Source: Lachnospiraceae bacterium (GTDB lineage: Bacteria > Bacillota > Clostridia > Lachnospirales > Lachnospiraceae). Taken from it: a DNA stretch of 44,534 nucleotides. The position numbers were made by a program, and so were the translations under genes. The stretch covers positions 1-44,534 of the forward strand of contig JAGPFR010000020.1 of the NCBI GenBank assembly GCA_018056425.1, given 5' to 3'. The number at the start of each line of letters is the position of its first letter. The first letter of the stretch is position 1. The notes under the pieces were generated by a model. It was not told the origin of the DNA and made no database searches. It saw only the letters and a program-made list of their open reading frames with translations. This document shows positions 1 through 6,881 of this stretch, one piece after another.

Positions 1-389
1 TTATGTCAGACATGGTAGCAACCGCTTACGGCGATCTTTCCATGATGACTTCAGTCCTCGTATCTCCCAAGGGAGTATATGAGTACGAGGCTGCACACGG
101 AACCGTACAAAGACATTATTACAAGCACCTTAAGGGAGAGAAGACTTCCACCAACTCCATCGCAACGATCTTTGCATGGACCGGTGCTCTTAAGAAGAGA
201 GGAGAGCTTGATGGAATAGCCGAGCTTTCTGATTTTGCCGATAAGCTTGAGAAGGCCTGCATTAAGACCATTGAGGATGGCAAGATGACCAAGTCACTTT
301 CTCTTATCTCTGACTGCAAGGATCCCGTCATCCTTGATTCCGAGGGATTCATCAAGGCTATCAAAGAGACACTCGAAACACTTCTCTGA
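1..389 (+). CDS. icd: NADP-dependent isocitrate dehydrogenase, C-terminal part (5' end outside window)
   Basis: The visible part is the last 128 or so residues of a dimeric NADP-type isocitrate dehydrogenase, which oxidises isocitrate to 2-oxoglutarate with formation of NADPH in the cytosol. The diagnostic block is [18 protein letters not shown], followed by [16 protein letters not shown]. These cofactor-binding segments are typical of the eukaryote-like NADP enzyme. The family is about 400 residues long, so roughly two thirds of the gene lies left of base 1, and the ATG at base 3 is an internal methionine. The stop at 387-389 is followed by an imperfect palindrome and then by a hairpin shared with the convergent ABC-F gene. 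In anaerobes this enzyme usually supplies 2-oxoglutarate for glutamate and generates NADPH. Confidence 0.93.
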   Translation, partial: MSDMVATAYGDLSMMTSVLVSPKGVYEYEAAHGTVQRHYYKHLKGEKTSTNSIATIFAWTGALKKRGELDGIAELSDFADKLEKACIKTIEDGKMTKSLSLISDCKDPVILDSEGFIKAIKETLETLL

Positions 390-391
390 TC

Positions 392-421
392 TGTGTCAAG
401 GGGTCGGACCCTTTTGTCACA
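392..421. repeat. Imperfect palindrome after icd
   Basis: A stretch with the core GGGTCGGACCC has flanking arms TGTGTCAAG and TTTTGTCACA that pair imperfectly across it. It lies immediately after the icd stop codon. It could be a first, weak terminator (a four-T tract sits in the 3' arm) or one copy of a dispersed palindromic element. I saw no second copy in this window, so the repeat reading rests on shape alone. Confidence 0.35.
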
Positions 422-434
422 CTAAATGAAAACT

Positions 435-465
435 AAAATGGAGTAGCATTTGCTACTCCATTTTT
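435..465. terminator. Bidirectional hairpin terminator between icd and the ABC-F gene
   Basis: AAAATGGAGTAGCA (435-448) pairs perfectly with TGCTACTCCATTTT (451-464). The + strand arm ends in a run of Ts, and the opposite strand also has a T run because the stem begins with four As. It sits between two convergent stop codons (389 and 475), the usual place for a shared rho-independent terminator. Confidence 0.85.
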
Positions 466-474
466 GATCTTTCT

Positions 475-2412
475 TTAGCTCAGCGCTTCCCACTTTTCCA
501 TCAGTTCCTCGAGCTCTGCATTAAGTTCATTTTGTTTTTTGACAAGCTCATTTAACTTGGAGGGACTTGTGGCAACATCGGGCTCAGCCATTTTGCTCTC
601 AAGCCCTGACAGTTCATTTTCAATCTCGGTGATCCTGTCTTCACATTTCTTAAGATCGTTTGCTTTCTTTCTTGCTTCGGCCTGCTGTGCTTTCTGTGCT
701 TTCCAGTCGGATGCGCTGCCATTTGCGGGGGCCGCATTTTCTGAAGAGCTTGAAGCTGATGCAGATGAACCTGCAGCAGTGCCTTCCCTGTGAGAGTCGC
801 TTGCTTTTCTTACGTCCTCTCTTTTTTCGAGATAGTAATCGTAATTTCCGATGTAATTATCAAAGTATCCATCATGAAGTTCGATGATCCTTGTCGAGAT
901 CCTGTTAACGAAATATCTGTCGTGAGATACGCATATAACGGTGCCTTCAAATTCCGAAAGAGCCTGCTCGAGTATCTCCTTGGTAGTAATGTCCAGATGG
1001 TTTGTGGGCTCATCCAGTATCAGGAAGTTTGCATCGGAGAGCATTAGCTTTGCGAGACTTACTCGGCCTTTTTCACCTCCGCTGAGCAGCTTTATCTCTT
1101 TGTACACATTGTCATCGGTAAAAAGGAATGCGGCCAAAACGGTCCTGATCTGCGTGATGGTCATATCGGGATGCTCATCGGAGATCTCATCGTAAATGGT
1201 CTTATCCGGATCGAGCACAAGATGCTCCTGATCGTAATAAGCAGTCTCCACGTTTGTTCCCCATTTAAAAGAACCTGTATCGGATGTCTCTAGTCCGTTC
1301 AGTATCTTCAGGAATGTGGTCTTGCCGGTTCCGTTATCGCCTATAATGCAGACATGTTCACCGCGTTTTATCTGAACGTTCATGTCCTTAAAAAGAGTAC
1401 GTCCGTCATATGACTTCGAAAGATTCTCGACTGTCAGGACGTCATTTCCGGGAACCTTCGAAGGGTTGAATCTTAAGTTTATCTCACCCCTGACAACTTC
1501 GGGACGGTCTAAAACTTCGATCTTTTCAAGTGCCTTTTCGCGGCTCTCCGCACGCTTTATCGATTTCTCACGATTAAAACTCTTGAGCTTTTCGATTACT
1601 TCTTCCTGATGCTTTATTTCCTGCTGCTGATTCAGATATGCCTTCATTTGGGCTTCGAAGAGCATTTTCTTCTTGGCGGCATAATCAGAGTAATTTCCTC
1701 TGTATGAATTAACTTTGGTATTTTCAAGTTCAAGAACGGTATCCGCGATCTTATCAAGGAAATACCTGTCGTGGGAGACTATGAGAACCGCTCCGTCATA
1801 TGTGCTTAAATATCCTTCAAGCCAGATAACGGAGTTCATATCGAGATGGTTAGTGGGTTCGTCGAGTATTATCAGATCGGGCTTTTTGACAAGTATTGCG
1901 CCGAGCGCAGCACGGGTCTTCTGACCGCCGGAAAGAGTAGAGGCTTTTCTGTCAAAATCCTCCTCGTTAAATCCCAGTCCTTTGAGTACACCGACAATTT
2001 CGGACCTGAAAGTATAACCGCCTTTAAGATCGAATTCCGTGCGCAGTTTCTCATATCTGTCACATATGGCGGACACATCATCCGCATTTGCCATTTGCTC
2101 TTCAAGCAGGCGGAGATCCTCCTCCATCTTTACGAGCTCTGACCTGCACAGAAGCATTTCCTCAAAGATGGTACCGCCGCCCGAGAATGTACCTTCCTGC
2201 GACAGATACCCGAACACAGAGTCTTTCTCGAAGGTGACAATGCCCGTATCGGGTTCGGTTTCGCCGGTGATAATGCGCAGAAGAGTGGTCTTGCCGGAGC
2301 CGTTTGATCCGACAAGGGCCGTTTTCTGTTTTCTTTCCACGTTAAAAGAAACCCCGCTTAGGATAGGGCCTGTTTCGAATGTTTTTGAAATATTGTTAAC
2401 ACTTAGCAGCAT
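475..2412 (-). CDS. ABC-F family ATP-binding cassette protein (ribosome-associated type)
   Basis: A soluble protein of about 645 residues with two ATP-binding cassettes and no membrane segment, which is the ABC-F layout. The first Walker A is GSNGSGKTT (near residue 38), with signature LSGGQKTRAALG and Walker B LIILDEPTNHLD. The second cassette has GDNGTGKTT, LSGGEKGRVSLAKLM and FLILDEPTNHLD. Between them lies a charged helical linker, the region that reaches the peptidyl-transferase centre in characterised ABC-F proteins. The C-terminus has a Ser/Ala-rich spacer and then a coiled coil, as in Uup/YdiF-like members. The family acts on the ribosome, relieving stalling or conferring antibiotic resistance; which applies here cannot be read from sequence. 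The start is uncertain: ATG at 2412 is preferred, and an in-frame TTG at 2421 would add three residues. Neither has a strong ribosome binding site. It is transcribed divergently from rex. Confidence 0.93.
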   Translation of the reverse strand: MLLSVNNISKTFETGPILSGVSFNVERKQKTALVGSNGSGKTTLLRIITGETEPDTGIVTFEKDSVFGYLSQEGTFSGGGTIFEEMLLCRSELVKMEEDLRLLEEQMANADDVSAICDRYEKLRTEFDLKGGYTFRSEIVGVLKGLGFNEEDFDRKASTLSGGQKTRAALGAILVKKPDLIILDEPTNHLDMNSVIWLEGYLSTYDGAVLIVSHDRYFLDKIADTVLELENTKVNSYRGNYSDYAAKKKMLFEAQMKAYLNQQQEIKHQEEVIEKLKSFNREKSIKRAESREKALEKIEVLDRPEVVRGEINLRFNPSKVPGNDVLTVENLSKSYDGRTLFKDMNVQIKRGEHVCIIGDNGTGKTTFLKILNGLETSDTGSFKWGTNVETAYYDQEHLVLDPDKTIYDEISDEHPDMTITQIRTVLAAFLFTDDNVYKEIKLLSGGEKGRVSLAKLMLSDANFLILDEPTNHLDITTKEILEQALSEFEGTVICVSHDRYFVNRISTRIIELHDGYFDNYIGNYDYYLEKREDVRKASDSHREGTAAGSSASASSSSENAAPANGSASDWKAQKAQQAEARKKANDLKKCEDRITEIENELSGLESKMAEPDVATSPSKLNELVKKQNELNAELEELMEKWEALS

Positions 2413-2414
2413 AA

Positions 2415-2432
2415 TTGACAATATTTTAACAT
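2415..2432. promoter_or_regulatory. Candidate Rex operator in the rex/ABC-F divergent region
   Basis: TTGACAATATTTTAACAT resembles the clostridial Rex operator consensus TTGTTAANNNNTTAACAA. The right half matches 6 of 7 bases and the left half 5 of 7. It overlaps the -35 element of the candidate rex promoter and the extreme 5' end of the ABC-F gene, so a bound repressor would block rex transcription. This is inferred by eye from the known Rex consensus. Confidence 0.4.
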
Positions 2433-2442
2433 AAGTTGTAAA
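2415..2442 (+). promoter_or_regulatory. Candidate sigma-A promoter of rex
   Basis: A perfect -35 TTGACA (2415-2420) is followed after 16 bases by TGTAAA (2437-2442, four of six to TATAAT). Transcription would begin near 2449, giving a leader of about 70 bases before the rex ATG. The AT-rich spacing fits a vegetative promoter. Confidence 0.45.
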
Positions 2443-2519
2443 ATCTTGTATATATGTGCAAATCTTTTCAGAGCTTTTTTTTCGGGTTATTTTAACCTTT
2501 TTTATGACTACGGAGGTGC

Positions 2520-3167
2520 ATGTTGGATAAGGATATTTCCCAGGCCGTTATAGGAAGATTACCCAGATACCTGCGTTATCTAGGTGAGCTTAAGGATAAG
2601 AATGTGGAGAGGATATCCTCCTCGGAACTCAGCGTTCTGATGAAAGTTACCGCATCCCAGATCCGTCAGGATCTTAATAATTTCGGCGGATTCGGCCAGC
2701 AGGGATACGGCTATAATGTCGATTATCTCTACAAAGAGATCAGTAAGATCCTTGGACTTGAGCACCAGTATAATTTTATCATCATAGGAGCAGGAAACCT
2801 CGGAAAAGCTCTCGGAGGTTATCTTAATTTTGAAAAAAGAGGATTTATACTGAAGGGTATGTTTGATAAAGCACCCGAACTGATCGGAACCGAGGTCAGA
2901 GGTGTTAAGGTCATGCCCATGGAGGATCTTCCTTCTTTTATCAGGAATAATAATATAGACATTGCGGTTCTTACCATCCCCAAGGAAGGTGCCGTACCCG
3001 TTTCAAAGGTTCTTGTCGATAACGGTATAAGGGCTATCTGGAACTTTGCTCATGTAGATCTTGATCTGCCGGAGTATGTTCAGGTCGAGAATGTTCATTT
3101 GTCCGATTCTTTGATGAAGCTTTCTTATAACATCACAAGTTACAACGATAATAACAGCGAAAAATAA
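2520..3167 (+). CDS. rex: Redox-sensing transcriptional repressor Rex
   Basis: Rex senses the NADH/NAD+ ratio and represses fermentation and energy genes when NADH is low. The 215 residues match the family length. An N-terminal winged-helix DNA-binding domain (about residues 1-80) contains LPRYLRYLGELK and the recognition-helix block VTASQIRQDLNNFGGFGQQGYGY. A Rossmann fold follows with the dinucleotide motif GAGNLG at 90-95. The C-terminal helix that swaps between subunits is present (YVQVENVHLSDSLMKLSY). A GGAGG sits only three bases before the ATG at 2520; an in-frame TTG at 2523 would have more normal spacing, so the true start could be one codon later. It is followed after 14 bases by a coiled-coil gene and then alr, probably one transcript. 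Confidence 0.95.
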   Translation: MLDKDISQAVIGRLPRYLRYLGELKDKNVERISSSELSVLMKVTASQIRQDLNNFGGFGQQGYGYNVDYLYKEISKILGLEHQYNFIIIGAGNLGKALGGYLNFEKRGFILKGMFDKAPELIGTEVRGVKVMPMEDLPSFIRNNNIDIAVLTIPKEGAVPVSKVLVDNGIRAIWNFAHVDLDLPEYVQVENVHLSDSLMKLSYNITSYNDNNSEK

Positions 3168-3181
3168 TTCCGGGCGGTTAA

Positions 3182-3859
3182 ATGGCTAAACAATCGGGAC
3201 AGGATAAAAAAGATAAGTTTGAGTTCTCCTTAAGGGGCAAGGATGTTCCCGCCCTTACTCTGGACAACAAATGGTATCACCTTCTCGGTAAAGTGGGTTA
3301 CGATGATATCAAAGATCCCGAGAAGCGTCTAAACGAGCTTCTGAAAAGGCAGGGTAAGGTTAATACCGAGACCAGGGAGATAAAAAAAGTAAAACGTCGC
3401 CTGATGGACGAGATCGTTTCACTTATGGACGAGCAGCAGGGCGGTTCTGATGAAGCTGCGACCAAGATCGAAGAAAACAAGCGGCTTCTGAAAGACTGCA
3501 ACGATAAACTCGATCAGTACGAGGAGGAGATAATGGATCTTCCCCGCATGATCGATGAGGTCAACAAAGAACTCCTTTGCATCACCATGGAGCACTGCTA
3601 TGACACGATGCAGGATAATACGGACGATATAGACGAGCTTGAGGAATGGATCCGGAATATAAGGATCGAGCTCAAGAAAAACCTCATTCGCAAGCAGGAA
3701 AAAGAAGCCAAGAATCATGAAATCTATAAATATATGCACGATATTTTCGGTGCGGATGTTGTCGATCTTTTTGACATGAGATACAACCCTGAGGAAAAGC
3801 ATCCGAGAACCGCCGGGGAAATTGCTGCAGAGAAGAAAAGTGAGGATAAAAAAGACTGA
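3182..3859 (+). CDS. Uncharacterised charged coiled-coil protein between rex and alr
   Basis: I do not recognise a named family. The 225-residue protein is highly charged, has no signal peptide or membrane segment, and is largely helical with heptad-like stretches from about residue 45 to 180 (KRLNELLKRQGKVNTETREI, then KIEENKRLLKDCNDKLDQYEEE). The N-terminal 40 residues look like a small folded segment (FEFSLRGKDVPALTLDNKWYHLLGKVGYDD). The C-terminus ends in a lysine/glutamate tail. It ends one base before the alr ATG, so translation of the two may be coupled. There is no strong ribosome binding site before the ATG at 3182. A cytoplasmic structural or adaptor role is possible, but nothing in the sequence names one. 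Confidence 0.75.
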   Translation: MAKQSGQDKKDKFEFSLRGKDVPALTLDNKWYHLLGKVGYDDIKDPEKRLNELLKRQGKVNTETREIKKVKRRLMDEIVSLMDEQQGGSDEAATKIEENKRLLKDCNDKLDQYEEEIMDLPRMIDEVNKELLCITMEHCYDTMQDNTDDIDELEEWIRNIRIELKKNLIRKQEKEAKNHEIYKYMHDIFGADVVDLFDMRYNPEEKHPRTAGEIAAEKKSEDKKD

Positions 3860-3860
3860 T

Positions 3861-5066
3861 ATGTGGGTTCAGACCAAAGATCGGATAGATGAATGTATTC
3901 TTACATATAAACGCGGAGTGGCATATGTCGATCTTGATGCCATTATCTCCAACATGGATGCAATGCATTCCCTTCTCAGAAACGATACCAAAATGTATGC
4001 CGTTATCAAGACAAACGGCTACGGGCACGGAAGCATCCCAATCGCCAAGGCACTCGAAAGTGTTTCCTACGTGAAGGGCTATGCCGTCGCAACAGCCGAG
4101 GAGGCTCTTGAACTTCGGGGAGAGGGTATCAAAAAAGATATCCTCGTACTCAGCTATACATTCCCTTACAGTTATCCGGATCTGATCAAAAACGATGTCA
4201 GGATCACTGTTTTCCGCAAGGACACCATTCAGGAACTGTCACGTGCTGCGGCGATGGTCGGTAAAAATGCCATTGTCCACATTGCGGTCGATACCGGAAT
4301 GGGCAGAATAGGGGTAAGTCCCGATAAATCGGGTGTAGATTTTGTAAGGCACACACTGGATGCACCCAATATCATCGTCGAAGGCATATTCACGCATATG
4401 GCCAGAGCCGATGAAACGGATAAGAAATCCGCGTTGGAACAGGTGGCGATATTTAAGAAGTTCCTGGCGGATGTTTCCGAAAAAGCCGGAGCGGTCATAC
4501 CCATTGCCCATATATCCAATTCGGCGGCCATTCTGGAACTTCCGGATTCTTACATGGATGCCGTAAGAGCCGGTATCACCATGTACGGATTAAAGCCGTC
4601 CGATGAGGTTCCTTCGGAGGGAGACATTAACTTAAAGCCCGCGCTCAGTCTCTTTTCACATATCACTTACGTGAAAAAAGTAAAACCCGGTCAGAGCATA
4701 AGCTACGGCGGTACATTTACCGCAGATAAGGAGATGATGGTCGCAACCGTTCCCCTCGGATACGGAGACGGCTATCCCAGACAGCTGTCGGGAAAGGGTG
4801 AGGTTCTTGTAAGGGGAAGGAGATGCCCCATCCTCGGAAGAGTCTGTATGGACCAGTTTATGATCGATGTTTCTGCCCTGGATAACGTAAAAGAGGGCGA
4901 AACCGTAACCCTGCTCGGATATGACGGGGATGAGCATATTTCGGCCGAGGAACTGGGCGAAAAGTCCGGCAGATTCAACTATGAGCTGGTATGCCTTATA
5001 GGCTCCAGAATCCCCAGGGTTTACACGCTTCACGGCAGCCCTGTTCTGGCCTTGAGCTCCACCTAG
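3861..5066 (+). CDS. alr: Alanine racemase
   Basis: This PLP enzyme interconverts L- and D-alanine to supply D-alanine for peptidoglycan. From the ATG at 3861 it has 401 residues, slightly longer than the usual 370-390 because of an extra N-terminal stretch. The PLP lysine is K50 in MYAVIKTNGYGHG, where the family usually has AVVKADAYGHG. The catalytic tyrosine is Y282 in SYGGTFTA. Further family blocks are GMGRIGV, RAGITMYGL, GYGDGYPRQL and GRVCMDQFMIDV. The open frame extends upstream only to a TTG at 3822 inside the preceding gene. ATG 3861, one base after that gene's stop, is preferred although the ribosome binding site is weak. Promoter-like sequence appears just after the gene, marking the start of the yebC run. 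Confidence 0.95.
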   Translation: MWVQTKDRIDECILTYKRGVAYVDLDAIISNMDAMHSLLRNDTKMYAVIKTNGYGHGSIPIAKALESVSYVKGYAVATAEEALELRGEGIKKDILVLSYTFPYSYPDLIKNDVRITVFRKDTIQELSRAAAMVGKNAIVHIAVDTGMGRIGVSPDKSGVDFVRHTLDAPNIIVEGIFTHMARADETDKKSALEQVAIFKKFLADVSEKAGAVIPIAHISNSAAILELPDSYMDAVRAGITMYGLKPSDEVPSEGDINLKPALSLFSHITYVKKVKPGQSISYGGTFTADKEMMVATVPLGYGDGYPRQLSGKGEVLVRGRRCPILGRVCMDQFMIDVSALDNVKEGETVTLLGYDGDEHISAEELGEKSGRFNYELVCLIGSRIPRVYTLHGSPVLALSST

Positions 5067-5083
5067 CAAAGGGAATCGATTCC

Positions 5084-5112
5084 TTTACTAAAAGGGCCTG
5101 AAATGATAAAAT
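5084..5112 (+). promoter_or_regulatory. Candidate promoter of yebC and the following gene run
   Basis: TTTACT (5084-5089, four of six to the -35 consensus) is separated by 17 bases from TAAAAT (5107-5112, five of six to the -10). Transcription would start near 5119, about 40 bases before the yebC ATG. Just upstream (5067-5086) is a small inverted repeat around GAATCGATTC with no T tract, so it is not called a terminator. Confidence 0.45.
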
Positions 5113-5157
5113 ATATTGATTGCATAAATTTAAGAAATAAAAACGAGAGGTTAAAGT

Positions 5158-5886
5158 ATGTCAGGACATTCAAAGTTCGCCAATATCAAGCATAAGAAGG
5201 AGAAAAACGACGCCGCAAAGGGTAAGATCTTTACCATCATCGGCCGTGAGATCGCAGTCGCTGTTAAAGAGGGTGGCCCCGACCCCAACAATAACTTCAA
5301 GCTTGCTACCGTTATCGCCAAGGCTAAGGCTAACAACATGCCCAATGACACCATCGAGCGTGGTATCAAGAAGGCAGCCGGTGAAGGCGGAAACGTTAAC
5401 TACGAATATATCACTTACGAAGGATACGGCCCCAGCGGAATCGCCATAATTGTCGATACCCTTACCGACAATAAGAACCGTACCGCAGCTAATGTGAGAG
5501 CAGCATTTACCAAGGGAAGCGGAAACATCGGAACTCCCGGATGCGTATCTTTCATGTTCGACAAGAAGGGACAGATCATCATCGACAAGGAAGAGATCGA
5601 CATGTCTGCGGATGATCTTATGATGACTGCGCTTGATGCGGGCGCTGAGGATTTCAACGAAGAGGATGACAGCTACGAGATCCTTACCGATCCCGACGCT
5701 TTCGATGAGGTTAACAAGAAGCTTCTTGATGCCGGAATCCCCATGCTCAGTGCTGAGGTTACCATGATCCCTCAGAACTATGTAGAGCTTAAGAACGAAG
5801 ATGATGTAAAGCTCCTTCAGAGGATCCTCGATATCCTTGATGAGGATGATGACGTTCAGAACGTTTACCACAACTGGGACGAGTGA
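5158..5886 (+). CDS. yebC: YebC/PmpR/TACO1 family protein
   Basis: A cytosolic protein of 242 residues, the normal family length. It opens with the invariant [20 protein letters not shown] block; the family usually has SKWANI, so this is a conservative change. Other family blocks are [27 protein letters not shown] and [14 protein letters not shown]. The C-terminal third is acidic, ending in a run of Glu/Asp. Family members were first described as transcription regulators. More recent work on YebC and mitochondrial TACO1 points to a role on the ribosome in translating difficult sequences such as polyproline. A GAGAGG ribosome binding site precedes the ATG. It is the first gene of a long tight run and has its own promoter-like sequence. 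Confidence 0.95.
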   Translation: MSGHSKFANIKHKKEKNDAAKGKIFTIIGREIAVAVKEGGPDPNNNFKLATVIAKAKANNMPNDTIERGIKKAAGEGGNVNYEYITYEGYGPSGIAIIVDTLTDNKNRTAANVRAAFTKGSGNIGTPGCVSFMFDKKGQIIIDKEEIDMSADDLMMTALDAGAEDFNEEDDSYEILTDPDAFDEVNKKLLDAGIPMLSAEVTMIPQNYVELKNEDDVKLLQRILDILDEDDDVQNVYHNWDE

Positions 5887-5918
5887 TCAGGACTTTGGGG
5901 GTAGAAAAAGAGGTATTT

Positions 5919-6881
5919 ATGGATCGTCTTGCAATTGTTGTACCCTGTTACAACGAAGAAGAAGTGCTCGGCATGTCATCCGAAGCTTTAAGAGGAGTTT
6001 TGGATGATCTTGTTGCCAAAAAGAAAATCTCGGAAGACAGTTACGTGCTTTTCGTTAATGACGGAAGCAGGGACAGAACCTGGGAACTTATAGAAGAGGA
6101 GCATGCTAAATATCCGGGACAGATCTTCGGCGTTAAGCTTGCGAGAAATGTCGGACATCAGTATGCACTTACCGCAGGTCTTTTTACCGCGGCTTCAATG
6201 TGCGATATTTCAGTCTCAATCGATGCGGACCTTCAGGATGATGTTGCCGTTATCGAAGAGATGGTAGATAAGTATCACGAAGGATGTGAGATTGTATACG
6301 GCGTCCGCAAGGAGAGAAAGACCGATACATTCTTCAAGAGATTTACAGCTCAATCCTTCTATAAGCTCATGGCCAAGATGGGAGTAAAGACTGTTTACAA
6401 CCATGCCGATTTCAGACTCATGAGCGCAAGAGCACTGAACGAATTTGAGAATTATCACGAGTACAATCTTTTCCTCAGAGGTATCGTGCCTCTCATCGGA
6501 TACAAGACCGACTGCGTATATTACGACAGAAAAGAAAGAGCGGCCGGCGTTTCCAAGTATCCTCTTAAAAAGATGCTTGCACTTGCCTTTGACGGAATAT
6601 CCTCATTTTCGACCCGCCCGATCGACCTTATTCTGACAGCCGGTATTGCATGCATATTCCTGTCTGTGGTTGCTCTTGTATATGCACTTGTTTCTTACTT
6701 TACCGGGAATGTTGAGCCGGGTTGGACTTCGCTGATCATATCGATCTGGTTTCTCGGCGGATTACAACTCCTTGCCATCGGACTTGTCGGAAAATATGTC
6801 GGCAAGACCTATATCGAGGTAAAACACAGACCCAGATACAACATTGAAAAGGTTTTGACAAATGATTCTGCGCAAGACTAA
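5919..6881 (+). CDS. GT2 family glycosyltransferase, DPM1/GtrB type with two C-terminal membrane helices
   Basis: A 320-residue inverting glycosyltransferase of the polyprenyl-phosphate sugar synthase type. The GT-A domain begins LAIVVPCYNEEEVL, has FVNDGSRDRTWELI for nucleotide binding, and the metal-binding block VSIDADLQDDVAVI. It ends in two membrane helices (around residues 232-256 and 265-290), as in GtrB and related enzymes that load a sugar onto undecaprenyl phosphate at the inner face of the membrane. The start was set at ATG 5919, which has AGAGG six bases upstream; a GTG at 5883 overlapping the yebC stop is in frame but poorly placed. The gene overlaps the next membrane protein by 20 bases. 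The two are therefore likely to act together. The sugar cannot be told from sequence. Confidence 0.9.
   Translation: MDRLAIVVPCYNEEEVLGMSSEALRGVLDDLVAKKKISEDSYVLFVNDGSRDRTWELIEEEHAKYPGQIFGVKLARNVGHQYALTAGLFTAASMCDISVSIDADLQDDVAVIEEMVDKYHEGCEIVYGVRKERKTDTFFKRFTAQSFYKLMAKMGVKTVYNHADFRLMSARALNEFENYHEYNLFLRGIVPLIGYKTDCVYYDRKERAAGVSKYPLKKMLALAFDGISSFSTRPIDLILTAGIACIFLSVVALVYALVSYFTGNVEPGWTSLIISIWFLGGLQLLAIGLVGKYVGKTYIEVKHRPRYNIEKVLTNDSAQD

Noticed and set aside
5067-5086. Inverted repeat after alr as a terminator
   Set aside because: AAAGGGAATCGATTCCTTT has a bulge and no T tract, and it overlaps the -35 of the yebC promoter candidate.
5170-5871. Long open frame on the minus strand opposite yebC (233 codons)
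   Set aside because: It mirrors yebC exactly, has no ribosome binding site or recognisable domain, and arises from the codon bias of the real gene.
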